Source: Bifidobacterium simiiventris (GTDB lineage: Bacteria > Actinomycetota > Actinomycetes > Actinomycetales > Bifidobacteriaceae). From it: a stretch of 64,000 bases of DNA. Positions 45,849 through 54,847 of this stretch are shown piece after piece (the stretch's first letter is position 1; the number at the start of each line of letters is the position of its first letter). Location of the stretch: NCBI RefSeq assembly GCF_019331715.1, contig NZ_JAHBBG010000004.1, positions 1 to 64,000 of the forward strand. Reading direction: 5' to 3'. The notes under the pieces were generated by a model. The model was given only the letters and a program-made list of their open reading frames with translations. It was not told the origin of the DNA and searched no databases. The translations under genes and the position numbers were made by a program.

Positions 45849-46532
45849 ATGATCAAGGCCCTGCTCTACAAAGATATGACGTCACGCTCCCTGTGGATCG
45901 CATGTCTGGCAGCCGTGTGCTGGGTGATTGTCGTATACACGGTCGCGCTCATGCCGGTCAGCATGGATGTGTCCGGGAACAACCCGCTGAACGCCGGAAG
46001 CAGCATGACGCTTGCGTCGCAGGCGACGGTGATCATCGCCATTGTTCTGTCGCACATCGAGATTGGTTCAGGAGAAACGGTGATGGCAACGCTTATCGTC
46101 GGTTCCCACCGTTGCATGGCCTATGCCTTGATAACAGAGAAGATCGCAATCATTCTCATTGCCGGACTGTTTCTGGCCATGTTGGACACCATCGGCAACG
46201 TCATCGTCTACGGAGACGGCGATGTCTTCGGCCATCTTTCGTCCCGATGCCTGCTGTTAGCGGTCATGAACGGCATCGCAGTGCTGTCGCTGTCCATGTT
46301 CGTTGGGAACGTGCTGCTTGGCTTATCCATTTACCTGTTCGTACCCATACTGCTCAAACCGTTCATCATGTATCTGATACCTGCCGCGAACAGGCTGTTC
46401 TATCCGGCGGCGATACGCGAGGCAACTGCAGTGAACCGTCCACTTACCGGGACGTTGGTATTGCTCCTGTGGTTGCTTGCCTTCCTGATCATGGGTTATG
46501 CAGCGGCATTCAGACATGCATGTCATCGGTAA
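45849..46532 (+). CDS. ABC-2 type permease, second
   Basis: A protein of 227 residues with six membrane helices. It starts MIKALLYKDMTSRSLWI, the usual amphipathic lead of ABC-2 half permeases. An AGGAGG site is seven to eight bases before the ATG. It completes the three-gene transporter with the ATPase at 44.3 kb. A strong hairpin ends the unit. An earlier in-frame start overlapping the first permease has no ribosome site. Confidence 0.8.
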   Translation: MIKALLYKDMTSRSLWIACLAAVCWVIVVYTVALMPVSMDVSGNNPLNAGSSMTLASQATVIIAIVLSHIEIGSGETVMATLIVGSHRCMAYALITEKIAIILIAGLFLAMLDTIGNVIVYGDGDVFGHLSSRCLLLAVMNGIAVLSLSMFVGNVLLGLSIYLFVPILLKPFIMYLIPAANRLFYPAAIREATAVNRPLTGTLVLLLWLLAFLIMGYAAAFRHACHR

Positions 46533-46607
46533 CTGGCATGACATATTCACGTCAGCGGGCTGCTATAAGATAATTTATAGAGCCAGCCCTGCGGGGATAT
46601 GGAAGTT

Positions 46608-46644
46608 GAGACCGGTGCTCCCGTGATTCACGGGACCCGGTCTC
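46608..46644. terminator. Long hairpin between convergent genes
   Basis: GAGACCGG (46608-46615) pairs with CCGGTCTC (46637-46644), and inside it TCCCGTGA/TCACGGGA (46619-46635) forms a perfect inner palindrome. It lies between the ABC permease and the converging DUF3800 gene and probably ends both transcripts. Confidence 0.65.
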
Positions 46645-46651
46645 CGCGTAT

Positions 46652-47218
46652 CTACACCAGTGCAACCTGCTCGTCGATGACTTTGGCGTCGGTAAACCGA
46701 TCGAAATCCTGCAAACCCAGTCTGGTGTCCACATATGCTCCAAGAGCCTGATCCGGCAGCCACAGGAGCGGTTCGGCATCTCCTCGCATATGGGTGATTC
46801 TGATTCGCGAGACTACGCCCATACGCTCCAGCTGCATCCTGTGTGCGTTATCCGCCTTATTCAGGGCATCGGTTCTTGCTTCCAAGACCAGCTGTTCGAT
46901 GCCGTAGCCCTCAAGGATGGGAAGCAGCCGTTCCAGACACTTGCGACGCGCACGTTCGTCCTTCATATGCGTCATCCGTTCGCCGACCACGATGATGTGA
47001 AGCGATTCCATTCCCTCCAAGGATTTGATTACCTCGTTTTTGAATCGTGGCGTCATGTCGTGCCAGTGCAGTTTCTTCGCGCCGGCGGGTTTCAACCGCA
47101 TGAGTTCGCTTCTGATAGAGTCCAGATTCCCCTCGATCAGAGATGCGCCCATCAGATACCAAGAGTGATCCAGATCCTTGTTTCTGATGCTTTCGTCGCC
47201 CCAGGCGGTAGATAACAT
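46652..47218 (-). CDS. DUF3800 domain protein
   Basis: A protein of 188 residues. The DUF3800 opening with an acidic pair (STAWGDESIRNK), KLHWHDMTPR, ILEGYGIEQLVLEARTD and the late RITHMRGDAEPLLWLPDQALGA match this RNase H-like family. Family members often sit near defence or mobile genes, and their function is unknown. The ATG at 47218 has an AGGAGG site; a longer frame to 47284 lacks one. A degraded partial copy lies 2.6 kb upstream. Confidence 0.85.
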   Translation of the reverse strand: MLSTAWGDESIRNKDLDHSWYLMGASLIEGNLDSIRSELMRLKPAGAKKLHWHDMTPRFKNEVIKSLEGMESLHIIVVGERMTHMKDERARRKCLERLLPILEGYGIEQLVLEARTDALNKADNAHRMQLERMGVVSRIRITHMRGDAEPLLWLPDQALGAYVDTRLGLQDFDRFTDAKVIDEQVALV

Positions 47219-47377
47219 CGTAAACCTCCTGAAAGCGGTACCAACCGATAAATTCACCATGGTATCAGAACATGACATGCGCATTCGGCCTGTTGCAGGC
47301 CTCCTTGCAAGACGACGAAATAGCTTGTGAAACCCAACAAGAATTCCTTCTCAGGCAGCCGATCATATGGCGCTTTG

Positions 47378-47455
47378 TGTCGTCTTTGGTTGACGAATAC
47401 TTTCCTGATTGGCACGATTCCTCGCGGCCGATCATCATGGAAGAATGAAACGCAG
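47378..47455. repeat. Intact copy of a 78-base duplicated segment
   Basis: The region just upstream of and including the first codons of the thioredoxin-like gene is repeated at 44184-44261 with about ten differences. The conserved part includes TCGTCTTTGGTTGACGAATA. It probably marks the edge of an old segmental duplication. Confidence 0.75.
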
Positions 47456-48332
47456 TAATACGCAACGGCAGGGTTATCGAAACGACACGACGGTTTTGGA
47501 GGCGGAACATCGTCAGCAGACCATCATCGGAATGTTGACCGTCGCGATCATTGCCGTTCTGCTGGTCGTGTGCGGCGTTGCCCTGTATCGCAGCATATCA
47601 GCCAATCGCTCGGTGACGGAGAACGCCCCGCAATCGGAACAAGCCGCGTACGATGCCCTGCGCAAGGTCAAGGCCAAGCCGTCGCTCGCGGACGATCAGG
47701 GCGGCATTCTGATCTCCAAGAACGGGTACGGCAGCAAGGTTGATGGCGTGCCGACTGTCGGCATGTATCTGGAGCCGCTGTGCCCGGGCTGCGCGCTGGT
47801 GAGCCGTACGCTCGACCCGACGATCAAGAGCATGCTGGACGCGGGGCAGATCAATCTCGACCTGCATTTCATGACGTTCCAGGACTACAAAAGCAGCGAC
47901 GAGTATTCGACCCGAGCGTTCAACGCGGCCGTCACGATCGCGCAGCAGGACCCGAACCCGGACCACCTGCTCGGATATCTGATGAACATCTACCGCGAGG
48001 ACTTCCAGCCCGGCGAACTTGGCGAATACCACAGCGTGACCGACGACCAGCTCAAACGGCAGGCACCCGATGCCGGAGTGGACGAGGATACGGCAGCCAA
48101 GGCGTTCAATGGCCAATACCGGTACCGGGCATGGCTGAAAGCGGCGGACGACTACACGATCCTTCGCCCGGAACTCTATGCGCCGGGCAGGAACGGCTTC
48201 TCCACGCCGACCGTCACCATCAACGGCCGCCGCTGGCAGATGGATGGCAACGATCTGAAAGACAGTTTTCTCACCGCCGTCGGTCTGGACGAGAACGAGG
48301 TCGGCGATCCCGCTACCAAGCCGAAAAACTAA
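47445..48332 (+). CDS. Membrane-anchored thioredoxin/DsbA-like protein
   Basis: A protein of 295 residues with one N-terminal helix (IIGMLTVAIIAVLLVVCGVAL), then an outer domain with the redox motif CPGC (Cys113) and a DsbA-type helical insertion. A late STPTVTINGRRW is the cis-Pro loop and partner strand. It resembles DsbA-like thiol oxidoreductases and the BdbC/DsbG group, which form disulfides in exported proteins. A GGAAGA precedes the ATG. The stop overlaps the end of the converging DUF2142 pseudogene. Confidence 0.85.
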   Translation: MKRSNTQRQGYRNDTTVLEAEHRQQTIIGMLTVAIIAVLLVVCGVALYRSISANRSVTENAPQSEQAAYDALRKVKAKPSLADDQGGILISKNGYGSKVDGVPTVGMYLEPLCPGCALVSRTLDPTIKSMLDAGQINLDLHFMTFQDYKSSDEYSTRAFNAAVTIAQQDPNPDHLLGYLMNIYREDFQPGELGEYHSVTDDQLKRQAPDAGVDEDTAAKAFNGQYRYRAWLKAADDYTILRPELYAPGRNGFSTPTVTINGRRWQMDGNDLKDSFLTAVGLDENEVGDPATKPKN

Positions 48333-49729
48333 TCAAGCACACACTCACGTTTGAGGAGACGCTGATGGAACCGATACACACTTGTCGATTTCACGCGCCG
48401 ATAACGGAGCCAACCCATCACGTACCATGACCGGTTATCATTCTCTCTGATCTCGCGTAGCGCGTCAGCGCATTGCATGATCAACGGCGGCACCAGCGGC
48501 AGGAAGTATCGGCTGTTGATGCCGACGACGCCGGCCTGTCCGGTCAGCGTGAATTGCGTCCATATCGCCGCGTACACCAGCGTCACGCATCCCATGATCG
48601 CCGTCCACGAGATCAGCCAGAACATCAGTCGCCGTCGATCTCGTCTCCATGCGATGACGGTCAGCGTCAGGGCCGCAACGGTCAGCGTCCAGAACAGGAA
48701 CAGCAGCGGTGGCTCCCACCATGACCATCCCTGCAGACGGACGATGCTGGAGAACATCCGCGGCAGGAACCTGTGCGGGGCGGTCAGCAGTTCCCGTTGC
48801 CTTTGCCGCACCTCGTCGTACGGGACGCGTGACGGGTTCGTGGCGAATCCGGTTCCCAGCTTCAACCACGCCAGCAACAACATAACCGGCAGCACGCATC
48901 CGGCGACGAGGATGAGCCGGGAGCGCGCCGGTATGCGACGGCGGGCGATCATCGGCAGCAACGTCATGAGCAGGCACGGCGCGTACGCGAACTTCGACAA
49001 CGCCAGCACCCCGGTCGTTCCGACCAGCAGTATGCAGTCGCCGCCACTGAGCCGGTTGGATTGCAGGCATCGGATCAGCATGCAGGCCAATGGCAGGGAT
49101 AGGGCGACCACCGTCGAGTCGGGAGAGAACATGAACGAATCCGGCACCGCTAGACACACGGACAGTAGCCCAGTCAACAGTCGAAATCAGCGTGACAAAG
49201 GAATCCCAGCCAACAAACGCAAGCCGATCCACACCGCCGCGAGATAGACGACCAGCTGGAACACTTCGGCGAGATAGAACCGCCATGCCGCGTCTAATCG
49301 CAACAGGCGTCCGACGGCGAAGGCGGCCAGCTGCGGCAGGTACGCGATCGGCGGGTACACGGCGGTGTTGTCGAACGGCACCTCGCTGCGCCGCCCGTCG
49401 CGGACGGTGACGGACGAGGCGTTCACCAAACCGGACACGTAATGGCGATCGTTGGCCAGCGAGAACGCGATCACATCGTCATCGACCCAGCCGCCAGTGT
49501 TGTGTTCCGCGTCGGGATGATAGTCGGACGCCGTGCGCACCGGGCGGGCGATCACGTCGCCGTTGAGCATCGCGTCCACACGGTACACGTGCGCCCACAC
49601 GTCCGGCGTCGACCCCGGAGGAGTCAGTACAATGCCCAACACGCCGCACAGCACCACCAACGCAAGCACAATGACCGTCGTCCGACCTTGACGCGACCGG
49701 CCATCGTGACCATTCGGATACGGATTCAT
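48329..49729 (-). pseudogene. DUF2142-like polytopic membrane protein, interrupted by one stop
   Basis: The gene reads in one frame from 49729 to 48329 except for a single TGA at 49187-49189, after residue 180 (GIPLSR-stop-FRLLTGLLSV). Both sides are continuous membrane protein: a basic N-terminus, one helix (TVIVLALVVLCGVLGIVL), an outer loop, and many helices after the stop. DUF2142 proteins resemble GT-C type glycosyl or mannosyl transferases that work on cell-surface polymers. A short protein restarted from a TTG after the stop is possible but unlikely to work. Confidence 0.8.
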
Positions 49730-49917
49730 GACAAACCACCACAGGACTCCGCGGACCGGCACCATACCGGACGGAATCCATGATGACCACACGCCGGCGA
49801 TTCACGCCAATCGAAGCGGAATACGTCATCTTTAGACGACAGCAGACAGCGAGAACGCGATAATCCGGCCGGCCGAGTGTAATGTAATCCACATCGCAAT
49901 AAGGGAGGGAGGCGACT

Positions 49918-50439
49918 ATGCGGTTGGTCGAGACATGGCTGGCGGACCCGGAGCGCGCGTTCGACCTGTTCGCGAAGTTCCCGGCGGAGGAGACGGGATT
50001 CGAGAACCCCGCGGCCGGCATGAACCGCGAGCAATTCGCCGCATACGTAGAAGGTTTGCGCAACGAGTCGCTGGGCGTCGGATTGCCGGACGGCTGGGTG
50101 CCGGCCACCAAATACATCCTCGTCAACGACGAAGGTGACTACGTGGGCATCTTCAACCTGCGTCACCGGCTCACCGACTTCCTGCGCAACGGCCCGGGCC
50201 ACATCGGCTACGGCATCGCCCGCGAATACCGCGGCCGCGGCTACGCGACTATCGGGCTGAAGCTTACGCTCGTCAAGGCGCGCGAACTCGGCATCAGGGA
50301 AGCATATCTGAGCGTGCACAAAACCAATCCGGCGAGCCTCGCCGTGCAGCAACATTGCGGCGCGCGCATCGACCACGAGGACGAGCGGGAATACTACACG
50401 CGCATCGACACGAGCGAAGGAACAATGCGCGATGAGTGA
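49918..50439 (+). CDS. GNAT acetyltransferase
   Basis: A protein of 173 residues. Acetyl-CoA loop motif A is IGYGIAREYRGRGYATIGLKL, followed by LSVHKTNPASLAVQQHCGA and a final strand. It resembles YjaB/Yjdj-type GNATs that are found in many bifidobacteria. A strong GGGAGGGAGG site precedes the ATG. The last eight bases overlap the ASCH gene. Substrate unknown. Confidence 0.9.
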   Translation: MRLVETWLADPERAFDLFAKFPAEETGFENPAAGMNREQFAAYVEGLRNESLGVGLPDGWVPATKYILVNDEGDYVGIFNLRHRLTDFLRNGPGHIGYGIAREYRGRGYATIGLKLTLVKARELGIREAYLSVHKTNPASLAVQQHCGARIDHEDEREYYTRIDTSEGTMRDE

Positions 50440-50896
50440 CGATACGACGATGTCACCCTTGCCGTTGCCGCTGCCATCGGAATACGTCGATCTTCCAAAA
50501 GCTGAGTTCATGATGCCCGGACCGGAACGTGATCGGCTGGTCCGGCTGATTCTCGACGGCGTGAAGACCGCCACGGCCGCGCTGCTGATCGACTATACGG
50601 AATGCGGCGAGCCGTTGCCTCGCATCGGCGATCGTTCCGTACTGGTCGATTCCGACGGGCAAGGCGTGGCGGTATTGGTCACCACCGATGTCACGGTGAC
50701 CCGTCTGGCCGATGTCACCGACCGGCACGCATTGGCCGAAGGCGAGGGCGATACGACCGCGGCACAATGGCGGCGCACGCACGAGGAGTTCTGGAACTCC
50801 GCTGAATATCGCTCCTATTTCGCCGATCCAACGTTCCCGATCGACGACGACACCCTCGTCGTACTCGAATATTTCAAGGTCGCTGAACGGCTCTAG
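50432..50896 (+). CDS. ASCH domain protein
   Basis: A protein of 154 residues. PGPERDRLVRLILDGVKTATAAL opens the ASCH/PUA-like beta barrel; PRIGDRSVLVDSDGQ and the EFWNSAEYRSYF end are typical. ASCH proteins bind RNA or modified nucleosides, and some are amidohydrolases acting on N4-acetylcytidine. It overlaps the GNAT by eight bases. Function otherwise undetermined. Confidence 0.88.
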   Translation: MSDDTTMSPLPLPLPSEYVDLPKAEFMMPGPERDRLVRLILDGVKTATAALLIDYTECGEPLPRIGDRSVLVDSDGQGVAVLVTTDVTVTRLADVTDRHALAEGEGDTTAAQWRRTHEEFWNSAEYRSYFADPTFPIDDDTLVVLEYFKVAERL

Positions 50897-50928
50897 CATG
50901 GCATAGAACATCGGGAAGGAAGTCTGAT

Positions 50929-51417
50929 ATGACGATTCGTATCGCTCCGATCGAACCTCGATGGTTCGAGGAGAAGGCGCAAGTGCAGTCGCAAACATGG
51001 CGGGAACTCAACCAAGGCAAGATTCCGCAGGAGATCGTGGATGCCATCACCCCTCAGTTCGCATTGAAACTCACCGAGGCCCACGCCAAGGACCCCGATC
51101 AGGTCGTGCTGGTGGCGCTCGACGGCGATCATGTGATCGGGTTCGCGGAACTGCTGCGCACGCCACGTCCGCCGGTCGACCGTCCCGAAGCGGCGGAACT
51201 GGCCTCGCTGTATGTGTTGACGGACAAGCATCGGCACGGCGTCGGGCGCATGCTGGTCGAGGCCGGCAAACAGGCCATCGGCAACGACCGGCTCGCGTTG
51301 TGGGTCGCCGGGTTCAACGCCAACGCGCAGGGCTTCTACCGGCATATCGGCTTCCACGAGACCGGCCGCACCCAAACCGAGGACATGGGACCGGAACTCG
51401 AAATGATCAACTACTGA
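50929..51417 (+). CDS. GNAT acetyltransferase
   Basis: A protein of 162 residues. Motif A is LASLYVLTDKHRHGVGRMLVEAGKQAI, and the final WVAGFNANAQGFYRHIGFHETG segment is the usual C-terminal GNAT motif B. It is 32 bases after ASCH with a GGAAGGA site and probably the third gene of one unit. Acceptor unknown. Confidence 0.9.
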   Translation: MTIRIAPIEPRWFEEKAQVQSQTWRELNQGKIPQEIVDAITPQFALKLTEAHAKDPDQVVLVALDGDHVIGFAELLRTPRPPVDRPEAAELASLYVLTDKHRHGVGRMLVEAGKQAIGNDRLALWVAGFNANAQGFYRHIGFHETGRTQTEDMGPELEMINY

Positions 51418-51814
51418 ATGCCGGCGAAGTCCGTCTCTTCGAGACGACGGCCAATGACCGTTGACGCCGCCTATCAGCTTTGAACGGCACCATCACGCTT
51501 CGGCAAGCCGCCGCGGCACGGCAAGGACATCATTGGCAGCGTCATAAGATTCCGCCGGCAATAATTCGGCCAGTCGACGACAATCATCGACGATATTGCC
51601 ATGCGATTGACTGGCAGACGGATATCTTGCCGCCGATACGCCACGAGACGAAGGAACGTGGACCACGCGATGTCAACCATCGTCGACATGAACATCCCGA
51701 AACGTCGTGTCCGCTCTCATCACGGTTTATCATGGTCATATCACTCGCTGCGGGGCGTATCAATCAGACGATCCCGGAGCGGAACATTGTCATCATCGGT
51801 CATAGGAGACTTGC

Positions 51815-51850
51815 ATGTACGTCGTTCTGGAATCCTTCGCATACGACTAA
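51815..51850 (+). CDS. Possible leader peptide of 11 residues
   Basis: AGGAGA then eight bases then ATG opens the short frame MYVVLESFAYD followed by TAA. It is the only ribosome-site-bearing frame in the 611-base gap 51,418-52,028, which otherwise holds no gene I can support. It lies 178 bases upstream of the MFS start and may be the sensing leader of an attenuator. Confidence 0.35.
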   Translation: MYVVLESFAYD

Positions 51851-51944
51851 GCGGATTGACGGTTTTTCCTCCCGTCTCTTCCCTATCGCCGCGGGTCGAT
51901 TCAGGCTCGCGCGATATGTCGTTATGCCTGATTCCCGAACGTAT

Positions 51945-52034
51945 CCATGAACGCGGATTCGTGATTGCCGTATTCAGTCGGCCGTCGCATGCCGGTACCG
52001 TTCATGGCAGTCATGAAACGAGTTCACCATGAAC
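51945..52034 (+). promoter_or_regulatory. Possible translational attenuator of the MFS gene
   Basis: CCATGAACG at 51945-51953 pairs exactly with CGTTCATGG at 51999-52007. The same B arm also pairs with CCATGAAC at 52027-52034, which contains the MFS start codon. Two mutually exclusive hairpins result: A-B leaves the ATG free, B-C hides it. Sequence evidence only. Confidence 0.45.
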
Positions 52035-53363
52035 ACCGATACCCATTCACCCAACCAATCCTCCCCCGATTCCGCACGCAGCCCTCGTTCGCTGTGGAGC
52101 CTGACCGCGTATCGCAACTGGTTCATAGCCGACACGAGCGACGTGTTCGCGGTCAGCCTGCGCACGTTCGCCATACCGCTGACCGGCCTCGCCCTGTCCG
52201 GCTCGACATTCGTCTCCGGCCTGCTGGTCACCGTCGAATCGGCCATAGGACTCGTGCTGATGTCGATCGGCGGCGCGATCGCCGACCGACACGACCGCCG
52301 ACGACTGATGATCCTGCTCGGATTCGTCGGCATGGGCCTGTCCCTTGCGACGACCGTCCTGCTTGCCGCCGACATGATGGACACGACGATGTTCGCGTTG
52401 TTCGTCGTCCTGTTCGCCGTGATGAACGGCCTGCTGGGACCGTCCAACGACGCGATGCTCAAGTCGATCGTGCCGATGGAACACTTCGCCAAAGCACAGG
52501 CGATACGCGAGGCGCGCGAATCCTGCGTCGAACTGTCCGGTGGTGCGATCGGCGGACTGCTGTACCAGCTCGCCGGCTGGTTCCCGTTCCTCGCGTCCAC
52601 CATACTGTATCTGGCCGCCGCGCTCACCGCATTGATGCTGCCGAAGAAAGTGCCATCCGTATCCACATCCGCACCCGAGTCGGAGGATGCGTCATCAGCA
52701 AACCGACAAGCCGACGAACAGCCAACCGCCCCGTCGTTCCTCACCCAGTTCATCGAGGGCTGGCAATGGACGCTGACCAGACGGACGATCCTCGCCGCCA
52801 TCATCCAGGGCGCGGTCATCAACATCGCCTGCTACGGGAGCATCATCGGCGTGCAGATCATGCTCGCCGCACAGGGCACGGACGCGGCCCTCATCGGCCT
52901 GATAGGCACGGCCACCGGCATCGCAGCCCTCATCGGCTCGCTGGCCGCCGGATGGCTGGTCGACCACATCCCGACCGGCAGACTCATCATCCTCACCTTC
53001 GCCGTGTTCACACTTGCGATGATCCCGCTGCTGTTCACCGACTCGTACGGGGTGATCGTCGCGTGCATGAGCGGCGCATCCCTGCTGTTCCCCGCGTTGA
53101 ACGCCGGCGAACTCGGCTTCATCTACGGACGCACCCCGGACCACATGCAGGGCAGGGTGTCCACCGTGTTCGAAACCACGATCGGCGTTCCCGGAGCATT
53201 GACGCCCGCTCTGGTCGGCTGGCTGCTGCAAGCGCCCGGGCTTGGTTTCCGCGCGGTCATGCTGCTCGTCGTCGCATGTGCGGGTCTCGGCCTGCTGCTC
53301 GCCTGCGTTACTTCGACGAGAAACATTCCCCTGCCCGCGCGATGGGAGCAAATCGAACTCTAA
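52029..53363 (+). CDS. MFS transporter (EntS/MFS_3-like exporter)
   Basis: A protein of 444 residues with about twelve membrane helices. An A-motif-type loop (GGAIADRHDRRRLMILLG) lies near residues 78-95, with a polar middle loop (SVSTSAPESEDASSANRQADEQP). It resembles the EntS-like exporters and macrolide-efflux-type MFS proteins. No regulator gene adjoins, and a possible leader/attenuator precedes it. The natural substrate is unknown. Confidence 0.9.
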   Translation: MNTDTHSPNQSSPDSARSPRSLWSLTAYRNWFIADTSDVFAVSLRTFAIPLTGLALSGSTFVSGLLVTVESAIGLVLMSIGGAIADRHDRRRLMILLGFVGMGLSLATTVLLAADMMDTTMFALFVVLFAVMNGLLGPSNDAMLKSIVPMEHFAKAQAIREARESCVELSGGAIGGLLYQLAGWFPFLASTILYLAAALTALMLPKKVPSVSTSAPESEDASSANRQADEQPTAPSFLTQFIEGWQWTLTRRTILAAIIQGAVINIACYGSIIGVQIMLAAQGTDAALIGLIGTATGIAALIGSLAAGWLVDHIPTGRLIILTFAVFTLAMIPLLFTDSYGVIVACMSGASLLFPALNAGELGFIYGRTPDHMQGRVSTVFETTIGVPGALTPALVGWLLQAPGLGFRAVMLLVVACAGLGLLLACVTSTRNIPLPARWEQIEL

Positions 53364-53494
53364 GGTCGGCGGGGACTGGTGCAGGAGAGGTTCGCAACCG
53401 CCTGCACCATGTCATGAGCACATTTCGATACGTGTCTCGGCAAGACCGCAGTAGCCGTCCGTATCATTCGAAGCCGGTCGGGGAATACTGAAGC

Positions 53495-54199
53495 CTACGG
53501 CCGGCCTTCGTAGAGGTAGAACGTTTCCGTAGCTCCGCCGCGCAGGGCCGTCTGCCGCTCACGCAGCCGAGCCAGACCACGATGCTCGTAGAAGCCGACG
53601 TTGCAACTCGTATCGGTGAACAGGAAGTACCGATCTACGCCGGCATCCCGGAACCGGCTCATCGCATGATCGAACAATGCGCGGCCCACGCCGTGCCCGC
53701 GCGCGGCATCATCAACCAGCAGCAACGTCACCTCCGCGCCGAACCGCGAGCGCAACCCGTGCATCAGTCGCGCGTCGATGCGAGACAGCGACAGCATCTC
53801 ATGCAGTCCGCGTCTTCCTTCGCCGGACAACAGCAACGGCATCGCCGAACCGATGACATGCAGACGATGCCATCGGAATCGATGCGCGCGACATGGCGCT
53901 TGCGAACGCGACCCGTCCGCGTCGCCCGATGTGCGTGGCATGTATGGTTGGCCGGTCTCGGATGGATTCTTGCGCTTGTCGATGCGCGTCGTGATGATGC
54001 CGGCCACCGTGCCGTTGCGTTGCGCGACGACGGCGTCATCCGAACAGTCCAGACTGTGGTGCAGGTCGATCATGGCGAGACGGCGGGAGTATGACGGACT
54101 CATGCCGGGATCGTCATACCACATGCGGCGCAGCATGTCGACGATGACGGGGTAGTCGTTGCGTCTCAGCGCGCGCAAGGTGATGGTTTCGTCGTTCAC
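53495..54199 (-). CDS. GNAT acetyltransferase, larger form
   Basis: A protein of about 234 residues. TITLRALRRNDYPVIVDML opens the fold, LLLVDDAARGHGVGRALFDHAM is the acetyl-CoA motif A, and CNVGFYEHRGLARL is motif B. An insert of about 50 residues rich in Arg, Pro and His lies between (SGDADGSRSQAPCRAHRF region). The GTG at 54199 has a GAGGCGG site; an ATG at 54241 is possible but has none. Substrate unknown. Confidence 0.8.
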   Translation of the reverse strand: MNDETITLRALRRNDYPVIVDMLRRMWYDDPGMSPSYSRRLAMIDLHHSLDCSDDAVVAQRNGTVAGIITTRIDKRKNPSETGQPYMPRTSGDADGSRSQAPCRAHRFRWHRLHVIGSAMPLLLSGEGRRGLHEMLSLSRIDARLMHGLRSRFGAEVTLLLVDDAARGHGVGRALFDHAMSRFRDAGVDRYFLFTDTSCNVGFYEHRGLARLRERQTALRGGATETFYLYEGRP

Positions 54200-54285
54200 G
54201 GGGACCGCCTCGGATGGTCGGGTAATGATGGCTGGTACCATGCAGCTTACAGACAACGCATCGCATCAGCGGGAAAGGAACGACC

Positions 54286-54702
54286 ATGCAGCAGCCGATC
54301 ATGACCGACGAACGATTCCTGAGTAGACCGTCCGAACCGGCGAGCGAAGCCGATCTGGCCGTCGGCGTCGATTTGGCGGACACGTTGGCCGCGCACGCGG
54401 ACTCGTGCGTAGGCATGGCGGCGAACATGATCGGCGTGTCCAAGCGGATCATCGTGTTCGCGGACGAGACGACCGGACGGAACATGGTCATGTTCAATCC
54501 GCGGATCATCGAACGTTCCGGCGAATACGAGACCGAGGAAGGATGCCTGTCGCTGACCGGCATGCGTCCGACCGTCCGGTATGAACGCATCACCGTCACG
54601 TACCAGACCCGCCGGCTGCGCGAGATCACCGCCACGTTCGAGGGATTCACTGCGCAGATCATCCAGCATGAGATCGACCACTGCGACGGCATCCTGATCT
54701 GA
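54286..54702 (+). CDS. Peptide deformylase, short variant
   Basis: A protein of 138 residues, shorter than the usual 160-200. The EGCLS metal-cysteine motif and the HEIDH zinc motif are intact. The first motif reads GMAANMIG, so the usual Gln that stabilises the reaction is Met. This matches the second deformylase of many Gram-positives. A GGAAAGG site precedes the ATG. It may deformylate a special set of peptides or be inactive. Confidence 0.85.
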   Translation: MQQPIMTDERFLSRPSEPASEADLAVGVDLADTLAAHADSCVGMAANMIGVSKRIIVFADETTGRNMVMFNPRIIERSGEYETEEGCLSLTGMRPTVRYERITVTYQTRRLREITATFEGFTAQIIQHEIDHCDGILI

Positions 54703-54847
54703 TCAGTCCGTCATTCCAATCGGATTGTCGTCGGCCTGTCATGTGTTGCGCGGATATAGGGTCGAGCGGCATGATATTCAACGCATGACCGACAGTCGGC
54801 ACGCCGCTCGACTGCTTGTCTCCCCCGGTTTTGCTCGTTTACATAGG

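Noticed and set aside
51480-51950. Frame of 156 codons before the MFS gene
   Set aside because: No ribosome site, unusual Arg/His/Ile composition and no recognisable domain; the short leader frame and hairpins in the same stretch fit better.
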